From Sinohyriopsis cumingii (Eukaryota; Mollusca; Bivalvia; Unionida; Unionidae): a DNA stretch of 64,000 nucleotides. The notes beneath the pieces were generated by a model. It was given only the letters and a program-made list of their open reading frames with translations, searched no databases and was not told where the DNA came from. The stretch covers positions 26,322,590 through 26,386,589 of the forward strand of contig CM068842.1 in assembly GCA_028554795.2 (NCBI GenBank). The letters are read 5' to 3'. Positions 13,401 to 23,835 of the stretch are shown piece by piece. Position 1 is the first letter of the stretch. Each line of letters starts with the position of its first letter. The position numbers were made by a program, and so were the translations under genes.

Positions 13401-16400
13401 CTGGGGCAATGTCAGTTACATGTTCTTGACAATGTAAACAGTTCAGGGTCTATTCCAGAATGCAATATTGCAGGATTCACTCTAAGTTTGAAAATAACTA
13501 TGCATAAAAATTAACTGAATGCTAACTATCATGCATTATATTTTCAAGCCATGCATTTAAATCTTTAATATATTCCTCCTATATTCAGACCATTATTCTC
13601 CTCTTTTTTTTTTAAATGGGGGGGGGGATTCCCACCCCGATAATTTTCAGTTCTTAATCCTCAGTCAATAAAATACCTTTTTTAAATTCTTATTGCATTT
13701 ATGATGCCTGAATTTCATTTGAGAAGATAATAAATTAGCTTTTTTATTATTTTTAGAATAAAATTTTATAACATTGTAAATATTCTTCAACCTGAGTTAT
13801 CTCATATTTTATATATAATAATTATGTCCTTAGGTGCACAAATCATTTAAATTTTTTTTAAAAGAGCACAAAGATTTTTCAATTAAACAAATATTCTTTT
13901 TTCCAATATTCCACTCAATGGCTCTATTATTTCACTTAAATAAAAAATTAAATTACAGTTTAAGTTTTAACTTAAACTTTTTTTTTAATTTAAGGATTTA
14001 TTAATTGTAATCAGGAAGTATTTCTGATTACAGATGAGTTTTACTTAATTATTTAATTTTATAAATTTTATAAATTGGGTATTATTCTGCATTTGCATAA
14101 CAAAATCAACAAAAACAGAAAGAAACGAACTGCTGCAAACATACTGCTTTATGTGGTCTGCATTGAGAGATTCATTTACTCTGTCTAGATCATCTACAGT
14201 CAGATCTGCCCTGAAAAAATAAAAACAGTAAAAAGGAATTAATTACGGATTAGCTACACTAATCATTTCATATTACACCTCTCCCTTAATAACTCACGAG
14301 TGATGGGGTTCATAAACATTTACAGCGAGAGGGTCTTAAATTTTACTTAACAAATGGGAGAAAGATCAGTGCGATGCAAAAAACTTTTGTTGATGCATGA
14401 GAAGTATAATTTCCACTGTCTGTCACAATTATTCTTCTAATGTATTTTAAAATGCATGAATATTAAATACAAAGAAGTCAATTAAAGTCAATCAACTGAT
14501 GACAGATATGTAATATCAATCAAGCTGGCATGCAGGACTAACAAATTTGTGTACGATTAAAGTTCAAGTTGTTTCTCTTTTAAGGTCAGAACCTATGCAT
14601 CTATTGTAAGCAAACACTAAAAATCTTCATAGCTAAAATTACAGTCATGAACTGCCTGTTTGCAACCAATTTGGTTATTTTAAATGTCACTAATTACACT
14701 TCTTCATTGATAGCACAGGGCAGTTGCTGAAAACAACCCCAGAGTATTTGTACACACTAAAAAAAAAATTGGCACATGCAGCGAAACTGAATTACCAGTA
14801 ATAAATAAAATTAAAATATGAATTTCACATTATAAAACTTAGTTGATAGTTTTTGGGCACAGTGTTGTCACCAATATACATTTCCAAATTTTTTATTCTT
14901 CTGTTTTGCATTATTTAATGTGAAGATATTTTTGTTCAAGAAAATCTTTGCAAAATGTATGATCTCTTATTTAAAAAAATTAATTTTATGATGATTCCAT
15001 TTTTTGCATACTTAACACCATAACATTATTTTCAATGATAAAACCTCCAATATACAAAAACTTTAAATTTAACATTTTATCACAAATTTTATTGTTAAGC
15101 AATTTTCAGTCTATTATTTACTTTTCTAAAAGAATAAAAATTGGCCTCCACACTTGCCTCCACTTGATCAGCAAGTCTGTGAGTTACCAGGGTAAGCTAA
15201 AAGAAGGAAGCTGTGTACCTCCAAGGCTTCAATGCTGACCATGACAAATTTATGTGGGTGTGTTACATGCGGGTAAAAAAAATGTTTTCATTTAAATCCA
15301 TGGAAAAAGTTTTTAAAACTGAAAGCCAAATGCAAAATATCAGTGCAATCAAATATGTTAAGTATAAAATTTAAAGGAATTGTTTTCTATAATTATGTCT
15401 ATAAAAATCTCTAATCCACAGGTAAACACCATGGAAAGTTTAAATGAATAATGTAATGAGATTGTGATCAAATGATATCCAATGTAACATTTTAAGGAAA
15501 ATTATACTAAACACAAAAAGATAGCTTCTTGTATCCTGATGTCTTTCTCCTACATAAACATTTTATGCTCAAATGGATATGCAAGTTATTCATAGACTAT
15601 AATGGAAAAAAAATAATACATACCAAACACACACTTTGGCTTTGTGGTCTCTTGGCTGAAAAAGAAGTAAATGAACAAATCAGGTGGTACATATTTTTCC
15701 AAATTAAGATGTAAATGATTTTAAAAAATTATAACATTTTATTTTTCTCACAAGATCTGTTTTCTTATACACTACCATATATACTCACTTATAAGATGAG
15801 TCCAACTGCAAACTGTATAAACTTTTTTCCCAAGGCAGAATATATGAGAAAACTAAAGAAGTCTTAAGAATATAACCTGTCCCTAAAGCACCCTTTTGTT
15901 ATAGATGCATATTTTGGGAAAATTCATGTTTACGTACACTTGATGATGTTGGAGGTTTTGGTAGTTAAAACTCCTGTTTTTATTTGACATACCATGAACT
16001 GAGAGGTATGCTTACCCCTACCAGTTCCATGTAAACATGTTAACTTTATCAATGTATTTTAAAACTAAAGCCTTGAAAATTGGTACAAGTGTATGAAAGG
16101 GTTTTAATTATCAATAAATTCAAGCATCTCTAAACACTAATGATCATTTCAGAAAAAAGGGATTGGGGTCAGAAACCACCTATTTTAAACTATAGACTGT
16201 GTGAACCATATCTCCACTCTTTAATCTGGAATAGCCCTGAGTAAATAGTCCTTTTGTTCAACAAACAATATCTGATTGGTTACAACATAGATGGTTATAT
16301 TACACATAAATAATTGATACAACAGGCTCATACAAAATTACTTGAAAATGCATGTTAAGAAACTGTTATGAGCTCTGAAAGATATAAAAATCTGCAGTGA

Positions 16401-19400
16401 TAATGACTCAAAATTGGAATTTAATTTTACTAACTTCAGATAATTCAGTACTATAGCTCATGCTATGAGTAGCATCCCTTACGTAGGTAGGCCTTTTATT
16501 TAATTCTGCTCTGGTTGTTCCCCTTGTTTAAATGGAGATTCCTTTGGCTGCCAGATTGCAACACTGAACATAGCAGAGTGAGAGAAAAAATATCCAATGC
16601 TTATGGTCTTCATTACATCGAGACTACACAATAGGGGGTTTCACGATTACAACGGAGTTACTTATCGTAGCGCCTAAAATTACCTCCCTTAGCTCAAATG
16701 CGCATGCCCACAAAAATTTTCCAGTTCCAGATAGTTCACCATTCTACAGTTGGTAAGCAAAACACAAAGTCAACAAAGGAAGGTATCTTAGCTGTACTAC
16801 AGATCATTATGGCTAAACCAATGAATAAATTATATATGTCAAACATCTTTTGTTCATACTAGGAGAATAATTATAGACATTAAATCAGATAATCTGATTC
16901 AGTGTCCATACTTACATTATATCAGATTATTAAATAATATTAACTTTCCATACTTAAATGATATCAAATAATTAAATTAAATACACTGTCCACACCTGAT
17001 AATATAAATTCATTATCCATAATTTCAGATACATTTGTAGGAACATTTTACTCTGCTCTCCGATTTTAAACATTTATTGCACATTTTTGGTTATATAACC
17101 TTAACGAAAACATTCTCAACAATCTGCATTTTTCATATGTTGATATATCCTTCTTTCTCAGTTATTTTCGCAAGGCTAATAGTTTGTTTATAATAGAAGT
17201 TAAGAAAGTTATAACACAAGTTTGGTAAGAAAATTATAACATGAATGCGATACGCAAGCTGATTTGTAATGCTGAATATTTTAAACCAGATTTTTTTTTT
17301 TTTAAAAAGAGGAACACAGTATTTTAATGTATTCAGAGGAACTTAACAAAGTAATAATTACATTAGCTATCATAACGATAAATGAGTGTAATTAATGCAG
17401 AAGGAATATTTATTCATATTTGGGTGTAAATATCGTACAATATTCAGATTAAATAACATGCCCAATGACGTTTGTTTTTTGTTGTATCATTTTCTTTTGA
17501 CTTTTGAAACATCAAATATCAGACGGTACATGCAATAACTTTCAGCATGATTTTTCTTTGCTTATGCTGACACGTAATAACTCTCAAATTTGCTGGGTCT
17601 TTAGACAACATTTCTGATTGCCACCGGTAAATTCATCTACAACAGCCTTCTTAAAATTAGTTTAATTCTGTTTAACTTTCCTTGCATCAGGTATGTAAGC
17701 TTTAAAGATCCAATTATTTCACAGATTCCGTCATATTACGTTGGTTCGCCTTTTAGATCAATATTGGTCCATGTGACCGGATGTAAAATTGCAAACAGTA
17801 TGATTTAAGAAAGAGACTGCTTGTTAAGAACATACTCTACAAGTCAATAATAAATGAATACTCACAAATATTCATATTTGTTGTCTTTATCTATCAGTCG
17901 CTTTTTCTAACTTAGCATCATTTTATACTCATTTTTAACGAGAAGTATGTTTATGTAATATACGTAGGCGAACACACTTTCATTTGAGGATATACATACC
18001 CATGCACCTGATGAAAGAAGACAGACATACAGACAGACAGACAGATAGATGACAGCCACAAATGTCCTATACATGCATAGTGTGTCTAACATCGATATTT
18101 CTCCAAATTGTATACTCTAAAATTTCCAACTGTTCAAGGAAATAGAATTAAAATAATCATCAAGGAAACTCGTATGTGCGCCTGCCTGTTCAAGCGTGGT
18201 TGACATTTGTGCATTTTGAAAAAAACTCAAGTTAGTTCATGAAAAATATAATGAACATTAATAGAAACGCAACAGTCTAAATCAATAATTAAAAAACCTA
18301 AAGAAGTTAGAATTTTTTTTCTGATTGAAGCTGTACAAAATAAACATATTTTCATTATTCTTCAAGCGAGATAAATTGCAAGAACTTTTTATGCATCGAT
18401 ACACTTTCACACAATCAAATAATACAAACTAGAGCATAAGGTAGTAATGGAAAGATAATGAAGTTTTGAAATAGGCAGATAATATTTATTTGAAAGCTGT
18501 TAGCACTGCAAGTTAGTGAAAAAATAAAAGATGTAAAAATAATTGATCAAATATTGATATCATTTCTTTTTAAGATAGTGAGATATCGATCATGCTTGTA
18601 TAATGTGAGGGTCTGTCACATTTTCTTAATCTACATCTGACATCTTAATTGATTGAACTATCTGGAAGTGAGTTGCACCGATATACCCTCTGGTGTTTTC
18701 AAGGGGAGATACTAACCGTGAAACCCCCTATATTTTTATGACAGATCTGTATGAATTCCAGATATTAAAGTTTCATGTTTGACGTTATTTTCTATATCTA
18801 ATCACAATAATGTTTCTCCAGTAAGTGTTGCTGAACAAAAACAACAAAAAAAGCAAGAAAGGTTAATCTGTTATGATTTCTTTCCCGTCAAGCCCATTAA
18901 GCTGATGCATCTGCCATATGGTACTAGAAGCTTTCTGGTGACACAATAACCCATTTGTTTGTTGCCTGTTTATGAGAAAAATCTCATTAGGTGTAATAAA
19001 TAATTTGGTCATTTTCACGGGCACTACAATTCTAAGAGAAAACATACCATTAGAACATTATGCAAAATCAATGTTAAAGTCTGTGGATAATTTTTTATAT
19101 GATCAACTTAAAAGTATGATCCAGTACAAAATGGATTGAATGTCATGCACTGTGATATCACAACAAAAGCTACTCATATTGAAAATTAAAATTCATACCC
19201 CTTAGTCCTACATGTCACCCGATATTTTTGATCTGGGGGGGTGATGGGTCTTGCTGCCTAACTAACGGCGCTGTGTAGCGTGTTTTGATGACGAAAGTAA
19301 AATTTTCAGGAATATCACACACAACTGGCAACCAATAACAACTCTTTTCTACAAGTAAAGATATAATGTTTTTGCCAGACTTTGCTTACCCTGATGTCTT

Positions 19401-21848
19401 TTCTCTAATAAACTAAAATTCTCACCAAAAATATGGACCTGTTTTCAAGTTTCGTTTGCCTATATTTCAGTTCGCTGGAAAGCGATGAAAGCCGGGAATG
19501 CCGAAATTGGGTCAAGTTGAAATATTATTCTTTAACAAAATGAATAAAAAAATATATTATGCCTATTGGAACTGTAAGCAACATTTTGTTTCATTCAAGA
19601 AACATATCCTCCATATGAACCTACTTAAACATACTTCGGCATACCTCGACTACCGTTCCATTGCAACAAATTCAAATGTATGTCAGTGGAACATGGAAAT
19701 GCGTCCATTTGCTAGTGTCATATTTTCATTCCACCAGGATAAAGACAGCACAGTAAATACATTAAATACACATAAATTAATGGAAGAGTGCCAATATAGG
19801 TGGCCAAGTGTGTGACATATTCCTGAAACTTTGACTACTCATTCCAATGTCAACCAACATCAGAACAGGCTATACAAGGCCATTATATGGGAGTAACACA
19901 TAGCACTAAAACAAAAACATGTGCTATGTCTTACATTGTAGGACTATCATACCACACTGTTATTTTTTATGAGAAACCCAATACCTTCTTTTAATGACAC
20001 AATTTAGTACTTTGCCATCAATGTAAACGTCCATAGCAATCAAAAAATGTCTGAAAGTTTCTTGATAAAAGCTATGGTGCAGAGCATTCAACAATCTGGA
20101 TTGAATATTTTGGTTAAACTATATTATGGATTATGGACGTTTCGCCCCATGGACGTTTCGGCCCAGGACGTTTCGCCCCACTTCAATGGGCATTTCGCCC
20201 CACTTCAATGGACATTTCGCCCCACATGGTACATGGACGTTTCGCCCCATGGACGTTTCGGCCCATGGACGTTTCGCCCCACATCATTGGAAATATCGGA
20301 CATTTATAGAAATTCACAAGCATTACACCATTATCTTCATTTTACTTTAGGGGCCTGCCATTATGATTTAATTTCATGCCCCATAATCCCATCACTCTCA
20401 TCCATTTCAATTACATTCAGCGTGCCGTTATATCAGACAATATTTTCCTTTTTTTTTTCTTCATTTATGTAATAAGATCTGTCGTTAAACTTTTTTTAAA
20501 TGTTGAACTTTACTCATTTTTTTTCAAGCTCGGGTTAATTAACTTTTTATCTCCTGCCATTTATTGGCATTGTTACTTTGAATTTTGTAAAACTAGCTAT
20601 AAATCGGGTCCTAATTACTCGACTGAATTGCTGACAGAAACAGTCCAAATTAATGTATTTCATTTCTATAGCCCGATCGTTATACATTACATCTTTTCAA
20701 AGCTGTGCACAGAATAGCCCGACATATCGCGAGCAATGAAAAGACAGGAGGAGGGGCGAGGAATGTTAATTGTAATTAACAATAAAGAGATATAAAAATG
20801 GTTTCAGAGATTTATATTTTTGAAATATGAAGCATGTATTTGCATTTTTAAATAAAAACACATCACTAATCAAAATTACATCTCATGACAAGGTATAGGT
20901 GTCAAATTATGATGTGCAAAAGTATACTTCTAAACAGCAACTATCTATGATTTCTTTTTTAATGCATGAAGTTACCTGGATGTAATTAAGTCATATTAAC
21001 ACTTGCTGGGAGCAATAGTGAACGCCAGAACATTTGTTTTCTTTATGGCACCAGACAGATACACCCCTCCTTATAAAAAAAAATAAAGTTGTTTTATATG
21101 TGTATGTTTTCCCCAAAGGTATGAGATTTGTTTGCTTTATAAAAGATTTCTGAACAAAAAAATTCAAAATTTTGTCGGGGTATTTATGTATTTCCCTAGT
21201 GTAATATATAGGGTTGTTAATCCTAGTCCGGTTTTTATTTTAAATTTAGTTTAGAATTTGGGTGAATAAATAGTGTATTATATTTAAACGACAAATAAAC
21301 CATATTGTTTTGTATGATTGATGATGTGTGTCGTTTCTCGCATTACCATTATACTGAGACAGGCTGTACTCGAGTGAGGGTTCATACTTTATTTAATGTG
21401 GGGCGAAACGTCCATGGGCCGAAACGTCCATGTACCATGTGGGGCGAAATGTCCATTGAAGTGGGGCGAAATGTCCATTGAAGTGGGGCGAAATGTCTTG
21501 GGCCGAAACGTCCATGGGGCGAAACGTCCAGGTACCCTATATTATTAGTATTACATTTGCAACCACATTTAATATTTAAGATGAGTAAATGCGCCAACAT
21601 AACCAAGCTAACCTACATTTTACTACTTTGCAAAAAACCTCCGTGTATACAGGCATTCCTATATGCATGGGGCAACGATCTGTTGAATTTACCAATCATC
21701 GAATATAGGTACCGCGTTGACACTGATTACTCTCGGAGATGCGCGGAATGTTCTACACGCATTTTATAGGACAAAAATTAAACATTTTGGTATATACCTG
21801 TATAATTTTAGGAACTTCCTGCACTAACGGATTTTCTGGAAGAATCAT
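1186..21848 (-). CDS. CFAP119: CFAP119 (CCDC189)-like cilium-associated gene, six exons seen
   Basis: This is a host gene spread over 20.7 kb. I found six minus-strand exons: 21,848-21,798, 15,655-15,624, 14,210-14,145, 10,184-10,015, 6,863-6,793 and 1,302-1,186. Each is bounded by a CAG acceptor and a GT donor, and all five junctions keep one open frame (phases 0, 2, 2, 1, 0), which is strong evidence that the set is real. They encode about 169 residues, mostly helical, with features I associate with CFAP119/CCDC189: DLYYYTLQFARD, SKEQTSTFFSIIKKTH and YFRHFKMYKYAFT. The family is linked to cilia and sperm flagella in animals; the molecular role is poorly known. The 3' end probably lies left of the window. 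Naming is from memory of the family, not from a search. Confidence 0.75.
4000..4660. repeat. Strongly decayed tandem repeat
   Basis: Several diverged copies of a unit of roughly 200-300 bp share the words 'gacaggaaggatg', 'tcctggaaa', 'cagtaaccca' and 'caagtctggt' in the same order. Copies are too diverged to fix borders by eye. No coding signal. Confidence 0.35.
5091..5250. repeat. Possible hAT-like terminal fragment
   Basis: The stretch opens with CAGTGGTTCTCAAACTTTTT, which looks like the outer end of many non-autonomous hAT elements. I do not see the matching opposite end nearby, so at most one end is left; the right limit is a guess. Confidence 0.3.
5500..5687. mobile_element. MITE with pogo/Tigger-like ends
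   Basis: The ends are inverted: CAGTGCTCCCTCACTATAA on the left and TTATAATGAGGGAATACTG on the right, about 188 bp overall with no coding potential. The CAGT(A/G)CTCCCTC...TTATAA pattern is that of pogo/Tigger-type non-autonomous DNA transposons. A similar end recurs just downstream (about 5,690-5,780, GGGAATACTGTATA), suggesting a second, partial copy. No clear TA target duplication is seen. Confidence 0.45.
6197..6693. repeat. 42-bp minisatellite, about 8 copies
   Basis: The unit reads approximately CCTGCCCATATCCTGTATAA then TGTAAAATGGTCATGTAGTAAA. Copies are diverged but keep register; one is interrupted by the hAT-like element at 6,258-6,431. Lies in intron 5 of the CFAP119-like gene, about 100 bp from exon 5. 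Confidence 0.75.
6258..6431. mobile_element. Non-autonomous hAT-like element (MITE)
   Basis: 174 bp with inverted ends CAGTGCTTCCCAAAC and GTTGGGAACCACTG, typical of hAT elements. The 8-bp flanks CTATATAA (6,250-6,257) and CTGCATAA (6,432-6,439) match at six of eight positions, as expected for an old 8-bp hAT target duplication. It sits inside a copy of the 42-bp minisatellite, so it came after the array. No coding capacity. Confidence 0.7.
6793..6863 (-). CDS. CFAP119: CFAP119-like exon 5
   Basis: 71 bp; acceptor TCCCATTTCAG, donor GTGAGTATC. It takes two bases to finish a split Glu codon, then 23 codons beginning TPFGNVDQTFNYFKEL and ending CHAVN, phase 0 out. The frame runs on into exon 6 (RPPHSI). 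Confidence 0.8.
8923..9320. repeat. Minisatellite, unit about 75 bp, interrupted
   Basis: Copies share GTCATACCACAACAAGAGGC, then 'ttgcaacagacaaacacatctcttggaagcaatacaac' in pieces. Two copies lie before and one and a half after a non-repeat stretch (about 9,065-9,215) rich in CA and CCCCCC, which looks like a later insert or a replaced unit. Confidence 0.6.
9779..9940 (-). mobile_element. Truncated SINE (3' half), same family as 43,645-43,894
   Basis: From the (GTT)n tail at about 9,780 through AGGGTTTAACACCATTTTTC to the central 'ggcagccag...ggtggaagaag' domain, the text matches the complete SINE at 43,645-43,894 in order and orientation. The tRNA-like head is absent, so this is a 5'-truncated copy. 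It ends about 75 bp from exon 4 of the CFAP119-like gene. Confidence 0.75.
10015..10184 (-). CDS. CFAP119: CFAP119-like exon 4
   Basis: 170 bp; acceptor CTGTGTACTTTCCAG, donor GTAGTACAAG. One base completes a split Gln codon, 56 codons follow, and one base is left for exon 5. The peptide begins VLADIFHLDDYKENLK and includes DLYYYTLQFARD and EQTSTFFSIIKKTHDVC, the core helices of the family. Confidence 0.85.
10361..10422. repeat. (TA)n microsatellite
   Basis: About 31 uninterrupted TA units. The (IY)n open frames read through it on both strands are artefacts of the repeat. Confidence 0.95.
10780..12283. repeat. 27-bp satellite array, about 55 copies
   Basis: The unit is ATTACCTGATTAACCCATGC followed by ATATTAG. 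Variants are GACTACC for GATTACC, a 28-bp unit with AAG for AG, and CCGTGC for CCATGC; they recur at scattered places, which suggests spread by unequal exchange or conversion. The inner array is nearly homogeneous. The right edge decays (GAGTAACCC, then AATCTATGC variants from about 12,000 on). Each unit holds the palindrome ATGCAT. There are no unique spacers, so it is not a CRISPR-like array. Confidence 0.95.
12631..12801. mobile_element. MITE with AAGTCGAGTCCAACT ends
   Basis: Inverted ends: GAGTCGAGTCCAACTGCAA on the left and, read on the other strand, AAGTCGAGTCCAACTACAA on the right, about 170 bp apart. A related end lies at 15,786-15,825 (AAGATGAGTCCAACTGCAAA) and a decayed piece at about 610-700, so it is a family. 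No coding capacity; superfamily unclear. Confidence 0.55.
14145..14210 (-). CDS. CFAP119: CFAP119-like exon 3
   Basis: 66 bp; acceptor TTTTTATTTTTTCAG, donor GTATGTTTGC. One base completes a Trp codon begun in exon 2, then 21 codons (ADLTVDDLDRVNESLNADHI...), and CA is left over to make Gln with the first G of exon 4. Only this frame is open. Confidence 0.75.
14211..15623. other. Intron 2 of the CFAP119-like gene
   Basis: AT-rich, no repeats with clear borders and no further exon seen. The plus-strand frame at 15,035-15,238 has no family resemblance. Confidence 0.55.
15624..15655 (-). CDS. CFAP119: CFAP119-like exon 2 (32-bp micro-exon)
   Basis: 32 bp between acceptor TTTACTTCTTTTTCAG and donor GTATGTATT. 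It gives PRDHKAKVCV plus two bases (TG) that make Trp with exon 3. The phases fit exon 1 (phase 0) and exon 3 (phase 2) exactly, which is the main support for so short an exon. Confidence 0.7.
16632..18730. mobile_element. Candidate non-autonomous DNA element bounded by 18-bp inverted repeats
   Basis: TAGGGGGTTTCACGATTA at 16,632-16,649 is repeated inverted at 18,713-18,730 (17 of 18 bases). The 2.1 kb between is AT-rich and without a gene. The G-run plus TTTCACG is not low complexity, so chance pairing is unlikely but not excluded; no clear target duplication is seen and the similarity does not extend inward. Confidence 0.3.
20128..20284 (+). repeat. Left terminal repeat of the Mutator-like element
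   Basis: Eight to nine units of a 15-16 bp word (GGACGTTTCGCCCCAT and GGACGTTTCGGCCCAT) with two ACTTCAATGG-spaced units in the middle. The inverted partner is 21,396-21,536. Frames through it read WTFRP repeats and are artefacts. Confidence 0.8.
21396..21536 (-). repeat. Right terminal repeat of the Mutator-like element
   Basis: Inverted partner of 20,128-20,284, one or two units shorter, ending GTCCAGGTACC before the target duplication. Confidence 0.8.
21798..21848 (-). CDS. CFAP119: CFAP119-like exon 1 (coding part)
   Basis: Starts at ATG (21,848-21,846) and reads MILPENPLVQEVPKIIQ, 17 codons, then donor GTATATACC in phase 0. Exon 2 (phase 0 in) continues the frame. The start is the first ATG of the open frame and lies next to a divergent gene start, as expected for a 5' end. 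Confidence 0.75.
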
Positions 21849-21901
21849 GCTGAATTTGTGTTTAAGAAAATAAATTTGATCCCAGTTCTCTCGACAGCAA
21901 A
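21849..21901. promoter_or_regulatory. Probable bidirectional promoter / 5' UTR overlap
   Basis: The two start codons face away from each other with only 53 bp between them, so the core promoters must overlap or lie within the opposite gene's 5' region. I see no TATA box and no clear RFX X-box, the motif expected for many cilium genes. Inferred from layout only. Confidence 0.5.
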
Positions 21902-21993
21902 ATGGCGTCGTTGTCAAGGAAGTCGCTGTTATGTTCGGATTGGAAGGAAGTTTTTTCTAGTTCTGACTCCGATACCGATATGCCTACAGATAC
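21902..21993 (+). CDS. First coding exon of an unidentified divergent host gene
   Basis: The ATG lies in AAAATGGCG, a good animal start context. The frame MASLSRKSLLCSDWKEVFSS then has an acidic Ser/Asp tail and a GTGAGG donor after 92 bases (phase 2). I could not find the next exon; it may lie beyond the transposon cluster or the window. Product not recognised. Confidence 0.6.
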
Positions 21994-22879
21994 GTGAGGG
22001 AAATTTCATTCTTCAATAATAAAAAAATATTAATAAATAAATAAAAATAACAATAACAATGCGAAATTCAAGTTGTTATTATCACAAGATAATTGGATTC
22101 TGGTATAAACTGTGGAAATGATAAGAACATTTCTGGATTATTGGGCTGAACTGACAAGTGAATGTAAATCAGTAATTACCCCGTAAGTTAGATCAACAGT
22201 TAAATCTCCACTTCGTTTTTTTTTCTGACATCGCTACCGGTAACGTAGAAGAAAAAACCCAACAGATATCTACTTGTTGGTCTACCGGTAAGTATACATT
22301 TAATCGAAAGTTTGTGTAATAGAAGGAAATGTCAGAATTGCATTTCCGAGCTAACTCTTGTTATGCACTTGGCATTAACTGCATTCTTTTTAAGTTTATA
22401 AACACGCACACACATACACACAATAGCGAAAAAATTAGCAAATCTGCGTACAAAATGAACCCTTTTCCCAATTCATATTCTCCTTTGTCTCCATTTTCGA
22501 CATTGTATCCATAGACTCTATCTTGAACGTTTCACCTACACAGAAATAAGTCCATTACACTTGTTTTAGGGAATGTCTATGTTGTTTTGTTATATATGTT
22601 GTTGTCTTTATATCGTAAAACATAGCTGGGCGATCATCGCTATTACTTTTCATTATCATTCACTAACACGAAAAAGTTTCGAATCGTATAAAAGTGGTGA
22701 ATGTACAACAAAGAGGCATACACTCGTTCAAGGGAAAGAAAAGAGTTAAACATATGGAGGAGATTTACAGCCATAATTCGTAGTATATATTTTCTGTTAA
22801 TATATGAGCTGAGATTAGCATACAGGCGGATTGGAAACTACCTATCTTGTTACTAAATACGAAGTTAGAAAACGGACCT
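21994..22879. other. Presumed intron 1 of the divergent gene
   Basis: AT-rich, with a short CA-rich run (22,402-22,425) and no exon I can support. An acceptor-like TTGTTTTAG at about 22,561-22,570 is followed by an early stop in the required phase, so it is not used as an exon here. Confidence 0.4.
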
Positions 22880-23300
22880 GGGTACTCTGAAGCAAGAAGC
22901 TAGTGGCTATCCTACTTGGTGCCTGACCCCAAAAGACAAAGACGAATTCAATGAGCGGTATCGATCCTTAGAAGGCATTACCATGGAATACGTGAAACAG
23001 AACGAAGCAAGACGAGCGTTTGCAAAAGTCATGCTGAAATGTTTGTGGGGAAAACTAGCTAACATCCGGAATTTTAAAAAATGGAATACTTGGTAGATCC
23101 AAGTCAATGCTTTCAACTCGTCAATGATACAGTAAAACTCATTATATATGCGGAAATCGTACGTGAAGAATTCATGTTGATAAATTATGAAAAAGCTCTA
23201 GAACTTGCACAAAACACCAAATTTGTAATGTCATCATTGCGGCATGCGTGACAACCAATGCCTGTTTAAAATTTCACTCCGCTTCGTAACCTTTAGGAGA
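22880..23300 (+). pseudogene. Polinton DNA polymerase B, fossil fragment
   Basis: A short relic of a Polinton protein-primed family B polymerase. It matches in order the part of the better preserved copy at 56,482-60,539 that begins KQEASGYP.WC and includes the motif B region (FAKVML.CLWGK) and the following VREE/LINYE segment. It is a partial, broken and clearly old copy. It is independent of the copy at 39,940-40,617, because the two cover overlapping parts of the same region. Neighbours on the right are further virus-like remnants. Confidence 0.75.
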
Positions 23301-23835
23301 CTGTGTCCATTATTTCGAAGGAACAACAAAAAATTTTACAAAATTACTTCAGATTACCGTCATGACCCGTTCTGACATAACACCGTGTCTATCATACTTT
23401 GTAAGCAAATTCCAAAAACTTCGTCCCACGCTTGACCCTCGATTTCCTTCTTCTATTTCCGTCTTTGACGGTACACGACCTATGGCTTATATTACTCCTG
23501 ATATATTTTTCTATTCATCAAGCCATAATTGATTTTTCTGAGTGAAACCAAACTGAAGTTACGGGCCCGCAACGTATGAATTTTGAGAATTATGTCTGCT
23601 GCAACAAAGTTAAGCAGCTCCTGTGCAACGAGTTCAATTTTACTGAGAGATAATGTATTTACATTCCTTCATTAATCTGATAACAGTGGTAAATGCAAAA
23701 GTATCATCCTACTTACCATTAACTCGATTCAACTTTATGAATTCTGTCCTATAGATCTTAAGTACACACAAATCCAATACATGTTACATTTATTTTCAAA
23801 ACACCTCGTCCATGCGGCACACACGTTAACGGTGA
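23301..23835. other. Unassigned stretch
   Basis: Between the polymerase relic and the 23.8 kb inverted repeat I see no gene, repeat or RNA signal I can name. Confidence 0.4.

Larger units (their letters stand above)
10185..14144. other. Intron 3 of the CFAP119-like gene
   Basis: Dominated by a TA microsatellite (10,361-10,422) and a 1.5 kb 27-bp satellite (10,780-12,283), followed by a MITE (12,631-12,801). The rest (12,802-14,144) is very AT-rich with homopolymer runs, including an A/T-rich stretch followed by ten G near 13,617-13,627. No exon seen. Confidence 0.6.
20128..21536. mobile_element. Mutator-like non-autonomous element with minisatellite terminal repeats
   Basis: 1,409 bp flanked by a perfect 9-bp direct repeat CTATATTAT (20,119-20,127 and 21,537-21,545). 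Both ends begin GG and then carry, inverted to each other, arrays of TGGACGTTTCGCCCCA/TGGACGTTTCGGCCCA units plus a CACTTCAATGGACATTTCGC variant. The 9-bp duplication and the long, internally repetitive inverted ends fit the Mutator superfamily (established knowledge). The interior is T-rich and has no transposase I can see, so it would depend on a transposase elsewhere. Confidence 0.7.
15656..21797. other. Intron 1 of the CFAP119-like gene
   Basis: Contains a MITE end (15,786-15,825), a candidate DNA element bounded by 18-bp inverted repeats (16,632-18,730), a short ACAG/GACA run (about 18,022-18,052) and a Mutator-like element (20,128-21,536). The 105-codon frame at 19,498-19,815 is unrecognised and has no intron signals tying it to a gene. 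Confidence 0.55.

Noticed and set aside
18863-19045. Possible extra CFAP119 exon in intron 1
   Set aside because: An acceptor-like site exists but the following frames stop early or fail the phase needed between exons 1 and 2.
19498-19815. 105-residue plus-strand protein
   Set aside because: No family resemblance, no splice or promoter context, and it lies in an intron on the opposite strand. It could be a worn repeat frame.
20047-20472. Genes with WTFRP / DVSPHGRF repeats (also 21,382-21,606)
   Set aside because: Translations of the minisatellite terminal repeats of the Mutator-like element.
22561-22640. Second exon of the divergent host gene
   Set aside because: The acceptor TTGTTTTAG is plausible, but the phase required by exon 1 runs into a stop after a short Val/Phe-rich peptide.
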